A stretch of DNA of 64,000 nucleotides from a bacterium (GTDB lineage: Bacteria > CLD3 > SB21). The DNA is taken from the NCBI GenBank assembly GCA_008933615.1, contig WBUR01000006.1, forward strand, positions 1-64,000, read 5' to 3'. Below are positions 8,571 to 17,795 of this stretch, piece after piece. The notes beneath the pieces were generated by a model. It saw nothing but the letters and a program-made list of their open reading frames with translations. It made no database searches and had not been told where the DNA came from. The translations under genes were made by a program, and so were the position numbers. Every line of letters starts with the position of its first letter. The stretch's first letter is position 1.

Positions 8571-9578
8571 TCACTCCGCCACAATCTCTCCGATCACAAA
8601 CGACTCTTCTTTTTTGTTTTTTAGAATACGCTGCGTTTTATCGACATCCTTTTTATCTACGACCAAGATCATCCCTACTCCCAAGTTGAATGTTCGTATC
8701 ATGTCTGAGTAAGGCACATTTCCCAGCCGATGAATTAATTCAAACACCGGCAATACATTCCAGGAATCCCAATCCAAAGTCATTTTTAATTTTTTTGGCA
8801 CAACGCGCATCGTGTTTTCAAATATACCTCCGCCCGTAATATGCGAGATGCCTTTGATCTCAATCTTATCCATGAGGGCGGACACAGGTTTTAAATACGA
8901 TTTATGTACTTTCATTAATTCCTCACCGACCGTACAACCCAGTTCGTCAATATGCGAATCAACTTTAAATGTATTTAATAACACTTTCCTTGCCAGCGAA
9001 TACCCATTGGTATGAAGCCCTGAAGAATACATACCGATCATAACGTCCCCTTTTCGTATGGATGCGCCGTTAATCATTTTTTTCTTTTCGGCCACGCCTA
9101 CGATCGTACCCGACATATCATATTCCCCATCCGCATAAAATCCAGGCATCTGCGCCGTTTCGCCGCCAATCAACGCGCATCCGTTTTTCTTACAGCCTCG
9201 CGTCAGGCCCTCTACGATTTGCATGATCACCGTGTCGCTCACTTTGCCCAAGCCGATATAATCCAGAAAGAAAAGCGGCTTGGCGCCGCACGCTAAAATG
9301 TCATTTACGCAGTGATTAACGAGATCTTCACCGACCGTATGATGTTTCTGCATCATAATCGCAATTTTAAGTTTAGTTCCAACCCCGTCTGCGCTTGAAA
9401 CCAGTACAGGCTGCTTATAATCCTTTTTCCTGAGTTCGTAAAACCCGCCGAACAGCCCGATCTCAGACAAGACGTTTTTATCGTACGTTTGGCGTACCAT
9501 TTTTTTAATACGGTCTTTTACGGCATTGCCTTGGCTGATGTCAACGCCGGCCTCTTTATACGTGACGGTTTTACTCAT
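8571..9578 (-). CDS. purM: phosphoribosylformylglycinamidine cyclo-ligase (AIR synthetase)
   Basis: 335 residues. Fifth step of purine synthesis: ATP-dependent closure of FGAM to aminoimidazole ribotide. Family motifs are YKEAGVDISQGN at the N-terminus, LVSSADGVGTKLKIA, the HCVNDILACGAKPLFFLDYI stretch, CALIGGETAQMPGFY and SHITGGGIFENTMRVVP. The glycine-rich N-terminal motif and the AIRS C-domain (SYLKPVSALMD) exclude the paralogue SelD, which would carry a Cys/Sec near the N-terminus. GAGGGGGAAAA precedes ATG 9578. It starts 14 bases after the stop of the T9SS cargo gene, so it may be read from the same transcript. purD lies at 27.5 kb, so purine genes are scattered. Confidence 0.96.
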   Translation of the reverse strand: MSKTVTYKEAGVDISQGNAVKDRIKKMVRQTYDKNVLSEIGLFGGFYELRKKDYKQPVLVSSADGVGTKLKIAIMMQKHHTVGEDLVNHCVNDILACGAKPLFFLDYIGLGKVSDTVIMQIVEGLTRGCKKNGCALIGGETAQMPGFYADGEYDMSGTIVGVAEKKKMINGASIRKGDVMIGMYSSGLHTNGYSLARKVLLNTFKVDSHIDELGCTVGEELMKVHKSYLKPVSALMDKIEIKGISHITGGGIFENTMRVVPKKLKMTLDWDSWNVLPVFELIHRLGNVPYSDMIRTFNLGVGMILVVDKKDVDKTQRILKNKKEESFVIGEIVAE

Positions 9579-9592
9579 TTTTCCCCCTCGAA

Positions 9593-12500
9593 TTATTTAG
9601 TTACAGCTATTTTGACGGTACGAGTTACTTTCTTACTGCTGACGGTGCTTTTCGCGGTAATCTTAGCGAGATAAACGCCGCTTTGAATTTTTTTCAGATT
9701 CCACTGCACTTCATTATCCGTTTGTGTAATTCCGCTTCCGGTTAACGTTTGTACAAGATCGCCCGCCATATCAAAAATGTGTATCTTCACATTTGCGGGC
9801 TCGGTCAAAAAATACCGGATAGTTGTAAAACCGCCGTGAGCAGGATTGGGATAATTATACGCGCTGGTTTTTGGAATCAAATCCCCGGCAAGAGGTGCGA
9901 GACTGTTTTGCTCGCGCGAAAGAGATGAGTTTCCTGCGTCATGCGCATACTGGCCCCATTTTATTTGGGATGCGTTATATGCTGCCGGCAAATCCCAAAC
10001 GTAGACAAAACCATCTTCACTTGTTGTTGCAATTTCCATGTCGCCGTCATTATCAATGTCCAGCAAAGCCGGAGTAGATAAAATCGGTTTACCCGTTGCC
10101 ACTGGAAATCCGTTCAATAACTTGCCCGTAGTTTCATACGCATAAATATTTCCGTTAGGCGCTCCGACAATGAGATCGGGTTTATTGTCGCCGTTCATAT
10201 CGCCGGCCAACACGGTTGATAAAATCATTCCTGTAGGTGCAGTGACATCAATGGTTATCGGAAAATTGGTTGCTAAAGTTCCGTTATGATTATAGGCGTA
10301 AATTTTATTATTACCCGCAAAAAGTATCTCCAAATATCCGTCGTTATCAATGTCGGCCAGGCTTGGCGGAGATGAAATTGATTCAGGAAGTAGCGATGTA
10401 AATCCGGTATAGCCTCCAAAATAGGATTGAATTGCATTATCGTGAATAAGTACAGCGACTTTACTTCCGTTTTGTAATAGATCGCCAACTGCAATTGCAT
10501 TTGTTAAAGCAGAGGAAATATTTGCGACAGTGGAAAATGAAAAAGAATTCAAGTTAACGGCATAAATCTCGTTGGTAGTAACTGCTATAATTGAATCATT
10601 GTTGATTTGGGCGATACCGGCAATAGCTCCTGAAAGCATGGCCGATCCTAATGATATTCCGTTTGAGTCTAAAAAAATTATTTTTCCTCCGTTCGTTCCA
10701 AAAATGATTTTTTTCGCATTAGTTATAACGGGCGGCGTTGTGATCTTATCGCCGGATGTGTCATAAACAAATATCGAATCCGCTAAACCATCGGTATTAA
10801 TATCGGCTGCTTTCCATGCGTAGGCTTTACCGTTTTTTGAAACAGCAATCACATCTAATTTATTATCATTATTAAGATCAGCCAAGGCGGGCGAAAATAA
10901 AATTGAATCTGAAGCCTGGGCAAATAGTGCAACTTGATAAAGAGCCGTGTCATTCCCTAGTCCATTATAGAGAGCCGTATTCGTATTGCTTATTACTTTA
11001 GCCCCTCCGCTTGTCCATGCATAGATTTTTCCGTCCGTGCCAACAGCGACTATCTCATTCTTAGCATCGCCTGCGATATCGCCGTATTTTATCGAATTTC
11101 TGCCCATGCTTGAGCCTGTGTAGCGAGGAAATCCTTTCTGCAAAAGCGACGTCCGAAGATTGAATGTCATGATTTGCTGCATCGGGCTGATCTGTGTAAT
11201 ATGAATTCCTGAATTTGCCCGGCCATTAGACAAAGTGTTAGGAACCGACGTCGGAGTAAAAAAAACAGAATCCACTTTATTATTATAAAAGGCAAATCCT
11301 TCGTTGCCTTTATAAAAATAATCAAAACGATTTCCGGGATCGATATCCGTTCCAAATAAACTCGAAATTCCAAAACCGATGCCCTGATTGCCGGAGCCTT
11401 CGACAACCTTAACGCCTCTACGGAAAAGATCGTTATTGATCGAGTTGGACGCTATGTTTTGTAATATGATATTTTCATCGATGTGCCATATCAGAAGCCC
11501 GTTGCCGGGTAAACCGTTGTCGTACTCATCTACTTTGGTAATGACTTTGGTGTCTGAGGATCGAACGACGCCCGCCATATACACAGTATCAATAGTAGTT
11601 GAACCGTCGGAATTATTGATCGTGTCAAAACGAGAGATAACTTCGGGCGAAAGGGCGTTGCTGATAACATCCCGCTGTCTGTTTTCAACTAAAAAATATT
11701 CCGATGCATTGATTGGAATTTTAAGAATCGTGTTTTGTCCTGCGAGTTTTCGGGGATAGAGATGAACATCAAAACTATCTGAAACGATCACGGGCTCTGC
11801 CCAGCCCAAATAAATTTTTGTCCACGGATCGGGTTCCGTCGGAATTAATCCTTCGCCGTTAAAAGCGCCTTGATCTTCGAGGCCAAAATAGCCGATCACC
11901 GCAGAACCGGTTTCAGTATTAAACAGATCCGGCATCCCGAGCTGACTTCCGAAATTAGCGATCAATATTCCCGATAGTCCGAGTTCTTTGAAATCTTCCG
12001 TTCCAAGTATGGGATCGATAAAGGATTGGCTTTCGGTTTCAGGAACTACCACGCCGTCGGTGACAAATAATGAGCTTCCGTTTACCGGAACGCCTTGATA
12101 AGTTTCGCCAAAACGCGTTTTTAGTAATTTATGTGAAACATAACGCGAAGAAAGATCGTTGGTGGTCGAGTTATCTAAATTAATATCTTCACCCGCACCG
12201 GCATGAAAAATAATTACATAGTCATACTGTGAAAAATCTATGGTGTCGGACAGATCGGCCTGCGTCACCGCGTCGGCAAAAAATTCGGCCAGTCTTTTAT
12301 CCCGCGCCTGTGGTGTACCGCGAATACCGTAATATTCCATCAGTTTTGTAAGCGTATACGCCGCTGTATCGCCGTCCGGTTTTACCGTATAGTCAATATC
12401 CAGTTTTCCATCCGATACATCAAAGAAATAATTCTTCATCGATAAAAGCTGATCTTCGAAATATCGTTTATTATGAGGCGCAGGATCGATTGTCCGAATC

Positions 12501-12739
12501 GAGCGTTGATCGCTCAGGTCAAAATGGCCGTTACCGGTAGTTTGTTCTTTGTCGGGAACTTCCTTTTGAAACTGCACTCGTAAGGCGAGAACTTTAACCG
12601 TTCCTGATGAGGTTTTTTTAGGAAGGCTGTTTTGTGAGTGCGTTAGTTGACGAAATAATTTTCCTGAGTGGGTGTGTTGAGAATAAAGAAATTCACCCGA
12701 GAAAATAAAAAAACTTACGAGAAAAAAAATATATTTCAT
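9593..12739 (-). CDS. secreted M6-peptidase-like FG-GAP repeat protein with T9SS sorting domain; zinc motif lost
   Basis: About 1048 residues from ATG 12739 (frame open to 12808). The chosen start gives a signal peptide MKYIFFLVSFFIFSGEFLYS. Residues ~60-330 resemble the M6/InhA-like metallopeptidase domain (KVLALRVQFQKE; YFFDVSDGKLDIDYTV; GMPDLFNTETG), but where active members have HExxHxLG this protein has ANFGSQLG near residue 260, so both zinc-binding histidines and the catalytic glutamate are missing. Residues ~480-950 contain several FG-GAP/VCBS repeats (ADLNNDNKLDVIAV, ADIDNDGYLEILFA, GDMNGDNKPDLIVG, LDIDNDGDMEIATT). The end (YPNPAHGGFTTIRYFL ... SGVYLAKI) is a type A T9SS C-terminal sorting domain. 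Probably a surface-attached or secreted, non-proteolytic protein. Confidence 0.82.
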   Translation of the reverse strand: MKYIFFLVSFFIFSGEFLYSQHTHSGKLFRQLTHSQNSLPKKTSSGTVKVLALRVQFQKEVPDKEQTTGNGHFDLSDQRSIRTIDPAPHNKRYFEDQLLSMKNYFFDVSDGKLDIDYTVKPDGDTAAYTLTKLMEYYGIRGTPQARDKRLAEFFADAVTQADLSDTIDFSQYDYVIIFHAGAGEDINLDNSTTNDLSSRYVSHKLLKTRFGETYQGVPVNGSSLFVTDGVVVPETESQSFIDPILGTEDFKELGLSGILIANFGSQLGMPDLFNTETGSAVIGYFGLEDQGAFNGEGLIPTEPDPWTKIYLGWAEPVIVSDSFDVHLYPRKLAGQNTILKIPINASEYFLVENRQRDVISNALSPEVISRFDTINNSDGSTTIDTVYMAGVVRSSDTKVITKVDEYDNGLPGNGLLIWHIDENIILQNIASNSINNDLFRRGVKVVEGSGNQGIGFGISSLFGTDIDPGNRFDYFYKGNEGFAFYNNKVDSVFFTPTSVPNTLSNGRANSGIHITQISPMQQIMTFNLRTSLLQKGFPRYTGSSMGRNSIKYGDIAGDAKNEIVAVGTDGKIYAWTSGGAKVISNTNTALYNGLGNDTALYQVALFAQASDSILFSPALADLNNDNKLDVIAVSKNGKAYAWKAADINTDGLADSIFVYDTSGDKITTPPVITNAKKIIFGTNGGKIIFLDSNGISLGSAMLSGAIAGIAQINNDSIIAVTTNEIYAVNLNSFSFSTVANISSALTNAIAVGDLLQNGSKVAVLIHDNAIQSYFGGYTGFTSLLPESISSPPSLADIDNDGYLEILFAGNNKIYAYNHNGTLATNFPITIDVTAPTGMILSTVLAGDMNGDNKPDLIVGAPNGNIYAYETTGKLLNGFPVATGKPILSTPALLDIDNDGDMEIATTSEDGFVYVWDLPAAYNASQIKWGQYAHDAGNSSLSREQNSLAPLAGDLIPKTSAYNYPNPAHGGFTTIRYFLTEPANVKIHIFDMAGDLVQTLTGSGITQTDNEVQWNLKKIQSGVYLAKITAKSTVSSKKVTRTVKIAVTK

Positions 12740-12784
12740 TTGTTTGTTTTGGTCCTTTGCGCCGGCTTCATGTTCCGGTTTACT

Positions 12785-12827
12785 AAAAAAAAACCGAATC
12801 AGCTCCATGGTGGAATTGATTCGGTTT
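12785..12827 (-). terminator. intrinsic terminator between PorV-like gene and T9SS cargo gene
   Basis: A perfect 11-bp stem, AAACCGAATCA at 12791-12801 with its complement at 12817-12827, is followed on the minus strand by a run of T (12785-12793 reads as A on the plus strand). It lies 24 bases after the stop of the PorV-like gene and ~50 bases before the next start, so it ends or attenuates that transcript. Confidence 0.8.
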
Positions 12828-12850
12828 AAAATCTAAAAATCTTTCTTTAA

Positions 12851-13933
12851 TTAGAAAGTTAAACCAATACTGTAAAACTGTGATCCATCACGCGGATTAA
12901 AGCTGCTTCCAAGATTGGTCGTGTACGCAAAATCAATTCTGAAGAGCGAATACTTAATTCCCGCGCCAAAATTAAGATCATACAACTTCCCTGCAAAATC
13001 AAGGGACATGCCGCTTCGCAAAGCCAGGAAATCGGAATAGGTATATTCTGTGCCGAAGTTATGTCCGAGTCGATGCCATCCATTGTCAACCCACGTGGTA
13101 AAAACGGCTTTATATAACGGGTCAGCGCCGTTCCTTCTGCCGCGCACGATTTGGCGATTTATCTCGTATGCAACCAGAACTTTATTGTATTCGGACTTGA
13201 ATACAGGATATGAAAGTCCGATCCTCATATTTGTCGGTAATGGATCCGCCTGTTTTTCATCTGCATAGGCTATTTCGGGCCCGATATTTGCCAAACTCGC
13301 GCCAAAAGTCAAATCATCTATGAAAAAATTCTTTTTCATGACGCCGACATCAATGGCGACCGAACTGCCGATACCCTTTTCTGTTTCAGCGGTCGAGCCC
13401 TTATCAGAAAGTTTGCTATAAATAAATTTCAAATTACCGCCGACACCTAAATCCGGACTCAATTTCATTGCGTATGTTCCGCCTACTGCAATATCGTAAC
13501 TTGTGATGCGTCCGTTTTCATTACCTAAGGCATCCGTAGCGATCTGCTCGCCCAGATTTAAAAATGTAAAATTGAAACCAACAATCCCGAAATTTTCAAT
13601 ATTCCATATAATCGAACCGTAATCATAAAAAATATCATTCAGGTTAAACTGAGGCAGCCAGTTAACATGCATGAACTGAACATTCCGCGGCTGTTCCGGG
13701 GTTGTCAGAAAACTTACCGCTCCGGGATTCCAATAGATCGCATTCGCATCATTGGCTGTTGAAACTCCCGTTTCTCCCATACCGTTATGACGCGCGCCGG
13801 GCGGAATCAATAGAAAGAGTACGCCGGCCTCGCTGGTCTGAGCGGCGATCTTAGCTGTTGGAACCGATTGTAAGGTTAGACATAAACCAAGCGCTAAAAT
13901 AAAATATTTACAACATTTGACGATTTTAAACAT
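12851..13933 (-). CDS. PorV/PorQ-family outer-membrane beta-barrel protein
   Basis: 360 residues with an N-terminal signal peptide (FILALGLCLTLQSVPTAKIAAQ). The mature N-terminus EAGVLFLLIPPGARHNGMGETGVSTANDANAIYWNPG is the family hallmark, and the rest is alternating amphipathic beta strands ending in YSIGLTF with a C-terminal aromatic residue, as in outer-membrane barrels. PorV is the FadL-like shuttle that presents cargo to the T9SS sortase PorU; related proteins act elsewhere in the outer membrane. It lies directly upstream of a T9SS cargo gene, separated by a terminator, which supports the T9SS link. A second family member lies at 16.9-17.8 kb. Which one is the true PorV cannot be decided here. 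Confidence 0.85.
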   Translation of the reverse strand: MFKIVKCCKYFILALGLCLTLQSVPTAKIAAQTSEAGVLFLLIPPGARHNGMGETGVSTANDANAIYWNPGAVSFLTTPEQPRNVQFMHVNWLPQFNLNDIFYDYGSIIWNIENFGIVGFNFTFLNLGEQIATDALGNENGRITSYDIAVGGTYAMKLSPDLGVGGNLKFIYSKLSDKGSTAETEKGIGSSVAIDVGVMKKNFFIDDLTFGASLANIGPEIAYADEKQADPLPTNMRIGLSYPVFKSEYNKVLVAYEINRQIVRGRRNGADPLYKAVFTTWVDNGWHRLGHNFGTEYTYSDFLALRSGMSLDFAGKLYDLNFGAGIKYSLFRIDFAYTTNLGSSFNPRDGSQFYSIGLTF

Positions 13934-14416
13934 AAATTATCGACCTCCCTTAATAAAGGCACTATTGTTACGATTTTTCAACAACGTTCTAACAATACAT
14001 CCGATAGACACATATCCTTTCGTTGAGTGACTATAATAACCAAGTTAGAGAATTATTACAAGTTGAATCTCTTGCCTGAATGAAACCTCAGATAAAGAGA
14101 TATGAGACGTTTGATCGATTTTTTAGTTTCAATTCTGTATCAAATTACGATCAAAAACTCCTTTGAAGTTCCGGCGGTTTAAGGGAAGGTTAAACTGTGA
14201 TTTAATATACACATTTTACGGAAATCAGTCAAGCAATTCGTTTGAGATTCGAGGCTCATATCCTTATAACTATGGGGTACATCAAAGTGGCGTTACTTCA
14301 TTAATTTACAACTGCGCTCAGGCAGGGCCTGAAAATTGTCTTGCTTAAATAGCCTGCTCATAATATATTCACGGGGTTTTCTAAATGCAGTCGGGTCTTA
14401 AACATTCGGGTAAATA
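13934..14416. other. divergent intergenic region without a recognisable gene
   Basis: 483 bases between the PorV-like gene (leftward) and pyrB (rightward). It must hold both promoters. It is AT-rich near 14.0-14.2 kb. A 61-codon open frame at 14163-14348 has no ribosome binding site and no recognisable product, and I do not call it a gene. I see no tRNA, riboswitch fold or repeat here. Confidence 0.6.
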
Positions 14417-15337
14417 ATGGAGTTAAAAAGCCGTCATTTGCTTGGCCTTAAAGGCATGAGCAAAGATGAGATTGAATTGATCTTAGAAACGGCTGTTTCC
14501 TTTAAAGAGGTTCTAAACCGCCCTGTTAAGAAAGTTCCCACACTTCAGGGATTTACAATTGTTAATCTTTTTTTTGAACCATCTACTCGCACACGAATTT
14601 CCTTCGAATTAGCACAAAAAAGATTATCCGCCGATACGATTAACTTTGCCTCATCCGGCAGCAGTACGTCGAAAGGCGAGACGCTGAAAGACACTGCGCA
14701 AAATATCGAATCGATGAAGATCGATATGGTCGTAATCCGGCACGGATCGGCGGGCGCTCCTGCATTTTTGTCGGAACGTCTCAAATCCAATATCATCAAT
14801 GCCGGTGACGGGCAACATGAACACCCGACCCAAGGGCTACTGGATATTTTTACGTTAAAAGAAAAATTTGGCGATATCAAAGGCCTGCATGTCGTCATTC
14901 TGGGCGACATTACACACAGCCGTGTTGCGCGCTCGAATATTTATGGACTCAAAGCGCTCGGCGCCGACGTTGCCGTATGCGGCCCGCCAACGTTGATTCC
15001 CCGGCATTTGGAAGAGATGAATATTAGAGTGTACCATCATCTGGATGAAGCTATTCAAAATGCGGACGCGCTCAATGTGCTCCGCATACAATTAGAACGT
15101 CAGACTTCCGGACTATTTCCGTCAGTGCGCGAATACCACCGCACGTTCGGCGTAACGAAAGAAAAATTAGACAAATCAAAAAAATCCATAACGATTATGC
15201 ATCCCGGGCCGATAAATCGCGGCGTGGAATTGGATAGCGATGTTGCGGACAGCGAACATTCCGTTATTCTCGATCAGGTTCTCAATGGCGTCGCTATTCG
15301 TATGGCGGTATTGTATCTTCTTAGTTCAAAAAGGTAA
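14417..15337 (+). CDS. pyrB: aspartate carbamoyltransferase catalytic subunit
   Basis: 306 residues, the normal PyrB length. First committed step of pyrimidine synthesis: carbamoyl phosphate plus aspartate to N-carbamoyl-aspartate. The carbamoyl-phosphate site FFEPSTRTRISFE, the mobile loop with SSGSSTSKGE (family Ser-Lys), RHGSAGAP, HPTQGLLDIFT and the C-terminal HPGPINRGVEL are all present. No regulatory pyrI subunit gene lies next to it, so the enzyme is probably unregulated by PyrI. It is followed by rfbB after 12 bases, an operon-like spacing although the functions differ. Confidence 0.96.
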   Translation: MELKSRHLLGLKGMSKDEIELILETAVSFKEVLNRPVKKVPTLQGFTIVNLFFEPSTRTRISFELAQKRLSADTINFASSGSSTSKGETLKDTAQNIESMKIDMVVIRHGSAGAPAFLSERLKSNIINAGDGQHEHPTQGLLDIFTLKEKFGDIKGLHVVILGDITHSRVARSNIYGLKALGADVAVCGPPTLIPRHLEEMNIRVYHHLDEAIQNADALNVLRIQLERQTSGLFPSVREYHRTFGVTKEKLDKSKKSITIMHPGPINRGVELDSDVADSEHSVILDQVLNGVAIRMAVLYLLSSKR

Positions 15338-15349
15338 AAGGAGCACCTC

Positions 15350-16360
15350 GTGCACTCTATTTTAGTGACGGGCGGAGCAGGATTCATCGGAAGTAATTTT
15401 GTTCGATTCATGCTCAAAAAATATCCGTCGTACCGAATTATCGTTCTTGATGCGCTCACGTACGCAGGTAATCGGGAAAACTTATCAGACCTGGAAAAAG
15501 ATCCCAGGTTTATTTTTTATTACGGCAATATATGTGACCGTACTGTGGTCGATAATCTTGTCTCCAACGTGGATGCGATCGTTAATTTTGCCGCAGAAAC
15601 GCACGTGGACCGTTCGATTCATGAAGCGGACTCATTTGTTCAGACCGACGTACTCGGCACTCTGATCCTTCTTGAAGCGGCAAAAAAATATAATATCGAG
15701 CGGTATCTGCAAATTTCCACCGACGAAGTGTACGGATCCATAGAAGAAGGCGCTTTCACCGAAGAGCATTCGCTGGCGCCCAATAGTCCTTATTCCGCCA
15801 GTAAAGCCGGCGGCGACATGATGGTACGCGCGCATTATAAAACTTACGGCACGCCGACGCTGATCACGCGAGCATCCAATAATTACGGACCTTTCCAGTA
15901 TCCGGAAAAACTTATTCCGTTTTTTGTTACTAATGCAATCGATTCCGTTCCTCTTCCGCTGTACGGAGACGGGATGAACGTGCGCGACTGGCTTTACGTC
16001 GACGATCATTGTGAAGGAGTGGATCACGTGCTGCACCATGGCGTTATCGGGGAAACGTACAATATCGGCGGAGGAAATGAAAAAACAAACATAGATATTA
16101 CGAATATCATTTTAAAAAAATTAAATAAACCCGATACCCTGATTAAACGCGTTGCCGACAGGCCTGGCCATGACAGACGTTATGCCGTGGATACAAAGAA
16201 AATTGAAAAACTCGGCTGGAAACCCAGATTCCGGTTTGAAGAAGCTATCGCAGAAACTATTCAGTGGTACGTCAAGAACGAGTCCTGGTGGCGGAAGATC
16301 AAAGAAAAACAAAAGGCGTATCAGGAATTTCTAAAGAAGAACTATGAAGATCGAAAATAA
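15350..16360 (+). CDS. rfbB: dTDP-glucose 4,6-dehydratase
   Basis: 336 residues. Converts dTDP-glucose to dTDP-4-keto-6-deoxyglucose, the branch point to dTDP-rhamnose and related sugars of surface polysaccharides. Extended-SDR features: NAD motif GGAGFIGSNFVRFM, AETHVDRSI, the catalytic ISTDEVYGSIEEG (Thr-Asp-Glu), YSASKAGGD (Tyr-x3-Lys) and RASNNYGPFQYPEKLIP. The start is GTG 15350, preceded by AAAAGGAGCACCTC. No other dTDP-sugar genes (rfbA, rfbC, rfbD) are adjacent. Confidence 0.95.
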   Translation: MHSILVTGGAGFIGSNFVRFMLKKYPSYRIIVLDALTYAGNRENLSDLEKDPRFIFYYGNICDRTVVDNLVSNVDAIVNFAAETHVDRSIHEADSFVQTDVLGTLILLEAAKKYNIERYLQISTDEVYGSIEEGAFTEEHSLAPNSPYSASKAGGDMMVRAHYKTYGTPTLITRASNNYGPFQYPEKLIPFFVTNAIDSVPLPLYGDGMNVRDWLYVDDHCEGVDHVLHHGVIGETYNIGGGNEKTNIDITNIILKKLNKPDTLIKRVADRPGHDRRYAVDTKKIEKLGWKPRFRFEEAIAETIQWYVKNESWWRKIKEKQKAYQEFLKKNYEDRK

Positions 16361-16395
16361 CGGATTATATTTTGTAAATATATCATATACTACTA

Positions 16396-16866
16396 ATGGC
16401 TGAAAAAAATCAAAAATCTTTAGAAGAACTCATCAAAAGCGTCGAAATATTTGACGGCCTTGAGACACGCGATATTAATAAGGTGCTGAAAGTTGCAGCC
16501 GGGAAAAAGTATGAAAAAGACGAAGCGGTCTTTCATGAAGGCGATTTAGGGGATTGTTTTTATCTGATCATCGAGGGCAGCGTGCGGATAGAAAAGAAAG
16601 TGAAAGAGGATAAAATTGAACCCGTTGCCACTCTGAAAACGGGCGACTATTTCGGCGAAATGTCCTTACTCGACGGAGAACCCCGTTCAGCTTCGGTGAT
16701 CGCAAATGAGACGAGCAAACTTCTAGAAGTGAAGAACAGTCATTTTATTAAAATTGTGATGAACGATGATAATTTTGCACGTAAAGTTCTGTGGGCTTTT
16801 TGTATCACGTTTGCCAAACGTTTACGCGCAACAAACACCCTGCTTGGGCAGTTTGATAAGAAGTAG
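16396..16866 (+). CDS. single-domain cyclic nucleotide-binding (CNB) protein
   Basis: 156 residues. One CNB domain: FDGLETRDINKVLKVA, an acidic-then-glycine pattern (FHEGDLGDCFYLIIEG), and the phosphate-binding cassette GDYFGEMSLLDGEPRSASV. There is no helix-turn-helix after it, so it is not a Crp-type DNA-binding regulator; the tail is a helical segment only. The conserved Arg of the cassette is present, so binding of cAMP or cGMP is possible. It ends two bases from the convergent PorV-like gene. A related CNB domain heads the histidine kinase at 17.8-19.4 kb, which hints at a shared second-messenger input (inference). Confidence 0.85.
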   Translation: MAEKNQKSLEELIKSVEIFDGLETRDINKVLKVAAGKKYEKDEAVFHEGDLGDCFYLIIEGSVRIEKKVKEDKIEPVATLKTGDYFGEMSLLDGEPRSASVIANETSKLLEVKNSHFIKIVMNDDNFARKVLWAFCITFAKRLRATNTLLGQFDKK

Positions 16867-16868
16867 CT

Positions 16869-17795
16869 CTACTGAAAATCCAATGCCGCGCTGATGCGAT
16901 GTGTGGCGCCTAGAGAATTTGAAAAAGGCATATAACCGTAATCCACGCTGATTCTCTGAACCTTCATCCCGATTCCTGCCGATATTCCTCTCGCCTTATA
17001 TCCTAATTGATATCCTCCACGAACAAAACAACGATCTTCATATCCATATTCCATGCCAAGGTGCGTTCGTGCTGATTCCGCAAAAAATTTTTCCACATCG
17101 ATCGCAACCGACAAAGTGTTTTTCGACGCGGGGTTCTTTAATACGTCATAAGAGGAACCCAAACGCATACTTGCCGGGAGTTTTACCTTTTCATCAATAA
17201 ATTTCCCGGAAAATCCAATGTTGGATACCATAAACCCGGCCCGCCAACGATCGTCTAAATCAGAGTTTGACGAATATTTGATACGGTACCACGCCCCAAA
17301 ATCGAATGCTAATGCGGAAACGCTATTTTGAATACGCTCGTAAACGTATTTTGATGTGATACCGATGGATAATCTTTCATTCATCTTTCGCGCATAAGAT
17401 AAACCTAATGCCAGATCGTGTGAAGAAAAATAGGCAGTCGGGTTTTCCGAGGGAATGTCGCGCTGTTCAATGTCTTCAACACCGGTGGAAATATAATGGA
17501 GAGCAAAAGCATTATTTCCGTAAACAAATTTAGCGGCCCCAATATTATGCTGAATTCCGTCGATCCAACGGTTGTATGTAAAAATGAGGCTGTGGTTGTT
17601 TGATTGAATTAATCCTGCGGGATTCCAGAACGCCGCGGTTGCATCCGTTGCTGTGGCGGTAGCCGTTTCACCCATGCCTGCAGCTTTCCCGCCGATGCCG
17701 ATCTTTAGAAATGCAAAACCGGTTTCCCCGCCGCCGGCAAACAGGAAACCGGAAATGTGAAACAAAAAAAAAGAGATCAGAAAATTTTTTCTCAT
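16869..17795 (-). CDS. second PorV/PorQ-family outer-membrane protein
   Basis: 308 residues with a signal peptide (FLISFFLFHISGFLFAGG). The mature start GGETGFAFLKIGIGGKAAGMGETATATATDATAAFWNPAG carries the same GMGE and WNPAG landmarks as the PorV-like protein at 12.9-13.9 kb, and the remainder is beta-barrel-like strands. Its ATG overlaps the stop of the upstream CNB-GAF kinase gene by four bases (ATGA), so the two are translationally coupled. It is the last gene of the five-gene minus-strand array beginning with selB. Role in T9SS or in other outer-membrane transport cannot be decided from sequence alone. Confidence 0.82.
   Translation of the reverse strand: MRKNFLISFFLFHISGFLFAGGGETGFAFLKIGIGGKAAGMGETATATATDATAAFWNPAGLIQSNNHSLIFTYNRWIDGIQHNIGAAKFVYGNNAFALHYISTGVEDIEQRDIPSENPTAYFSSHDLALGLSYARKMNERLSIGITSKYVYERIQNSVSALAFDFGAWYRIKYSSNSDLDDRWRAGFMVSNIGFSGKFIDEKVKLPASMRLGSSYDVLKNPASKNTLSVAIDVEKFFAESARTHLGMEYGYEDRCFVRGGYQLGYKARGISAGIGMKVQRISVDYGYMPFSNSLGATHRISAALDFQ

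Noticed and set aside
8571-9578. Possible SelD (selenophosphate synthetase), given SelB in the window
   Set aside because: Motifs GVDISQGN, GGETAQMPGFY and the length are those of PurM; no Cys/Sec-containing N-terminal SelD motif.
14163-14348. 61-codon open frame between the PorV-like gene and pyrB
   Set aside because: No ribosome binding site, no recognisable motif and untypical composition; treated as non-coding.
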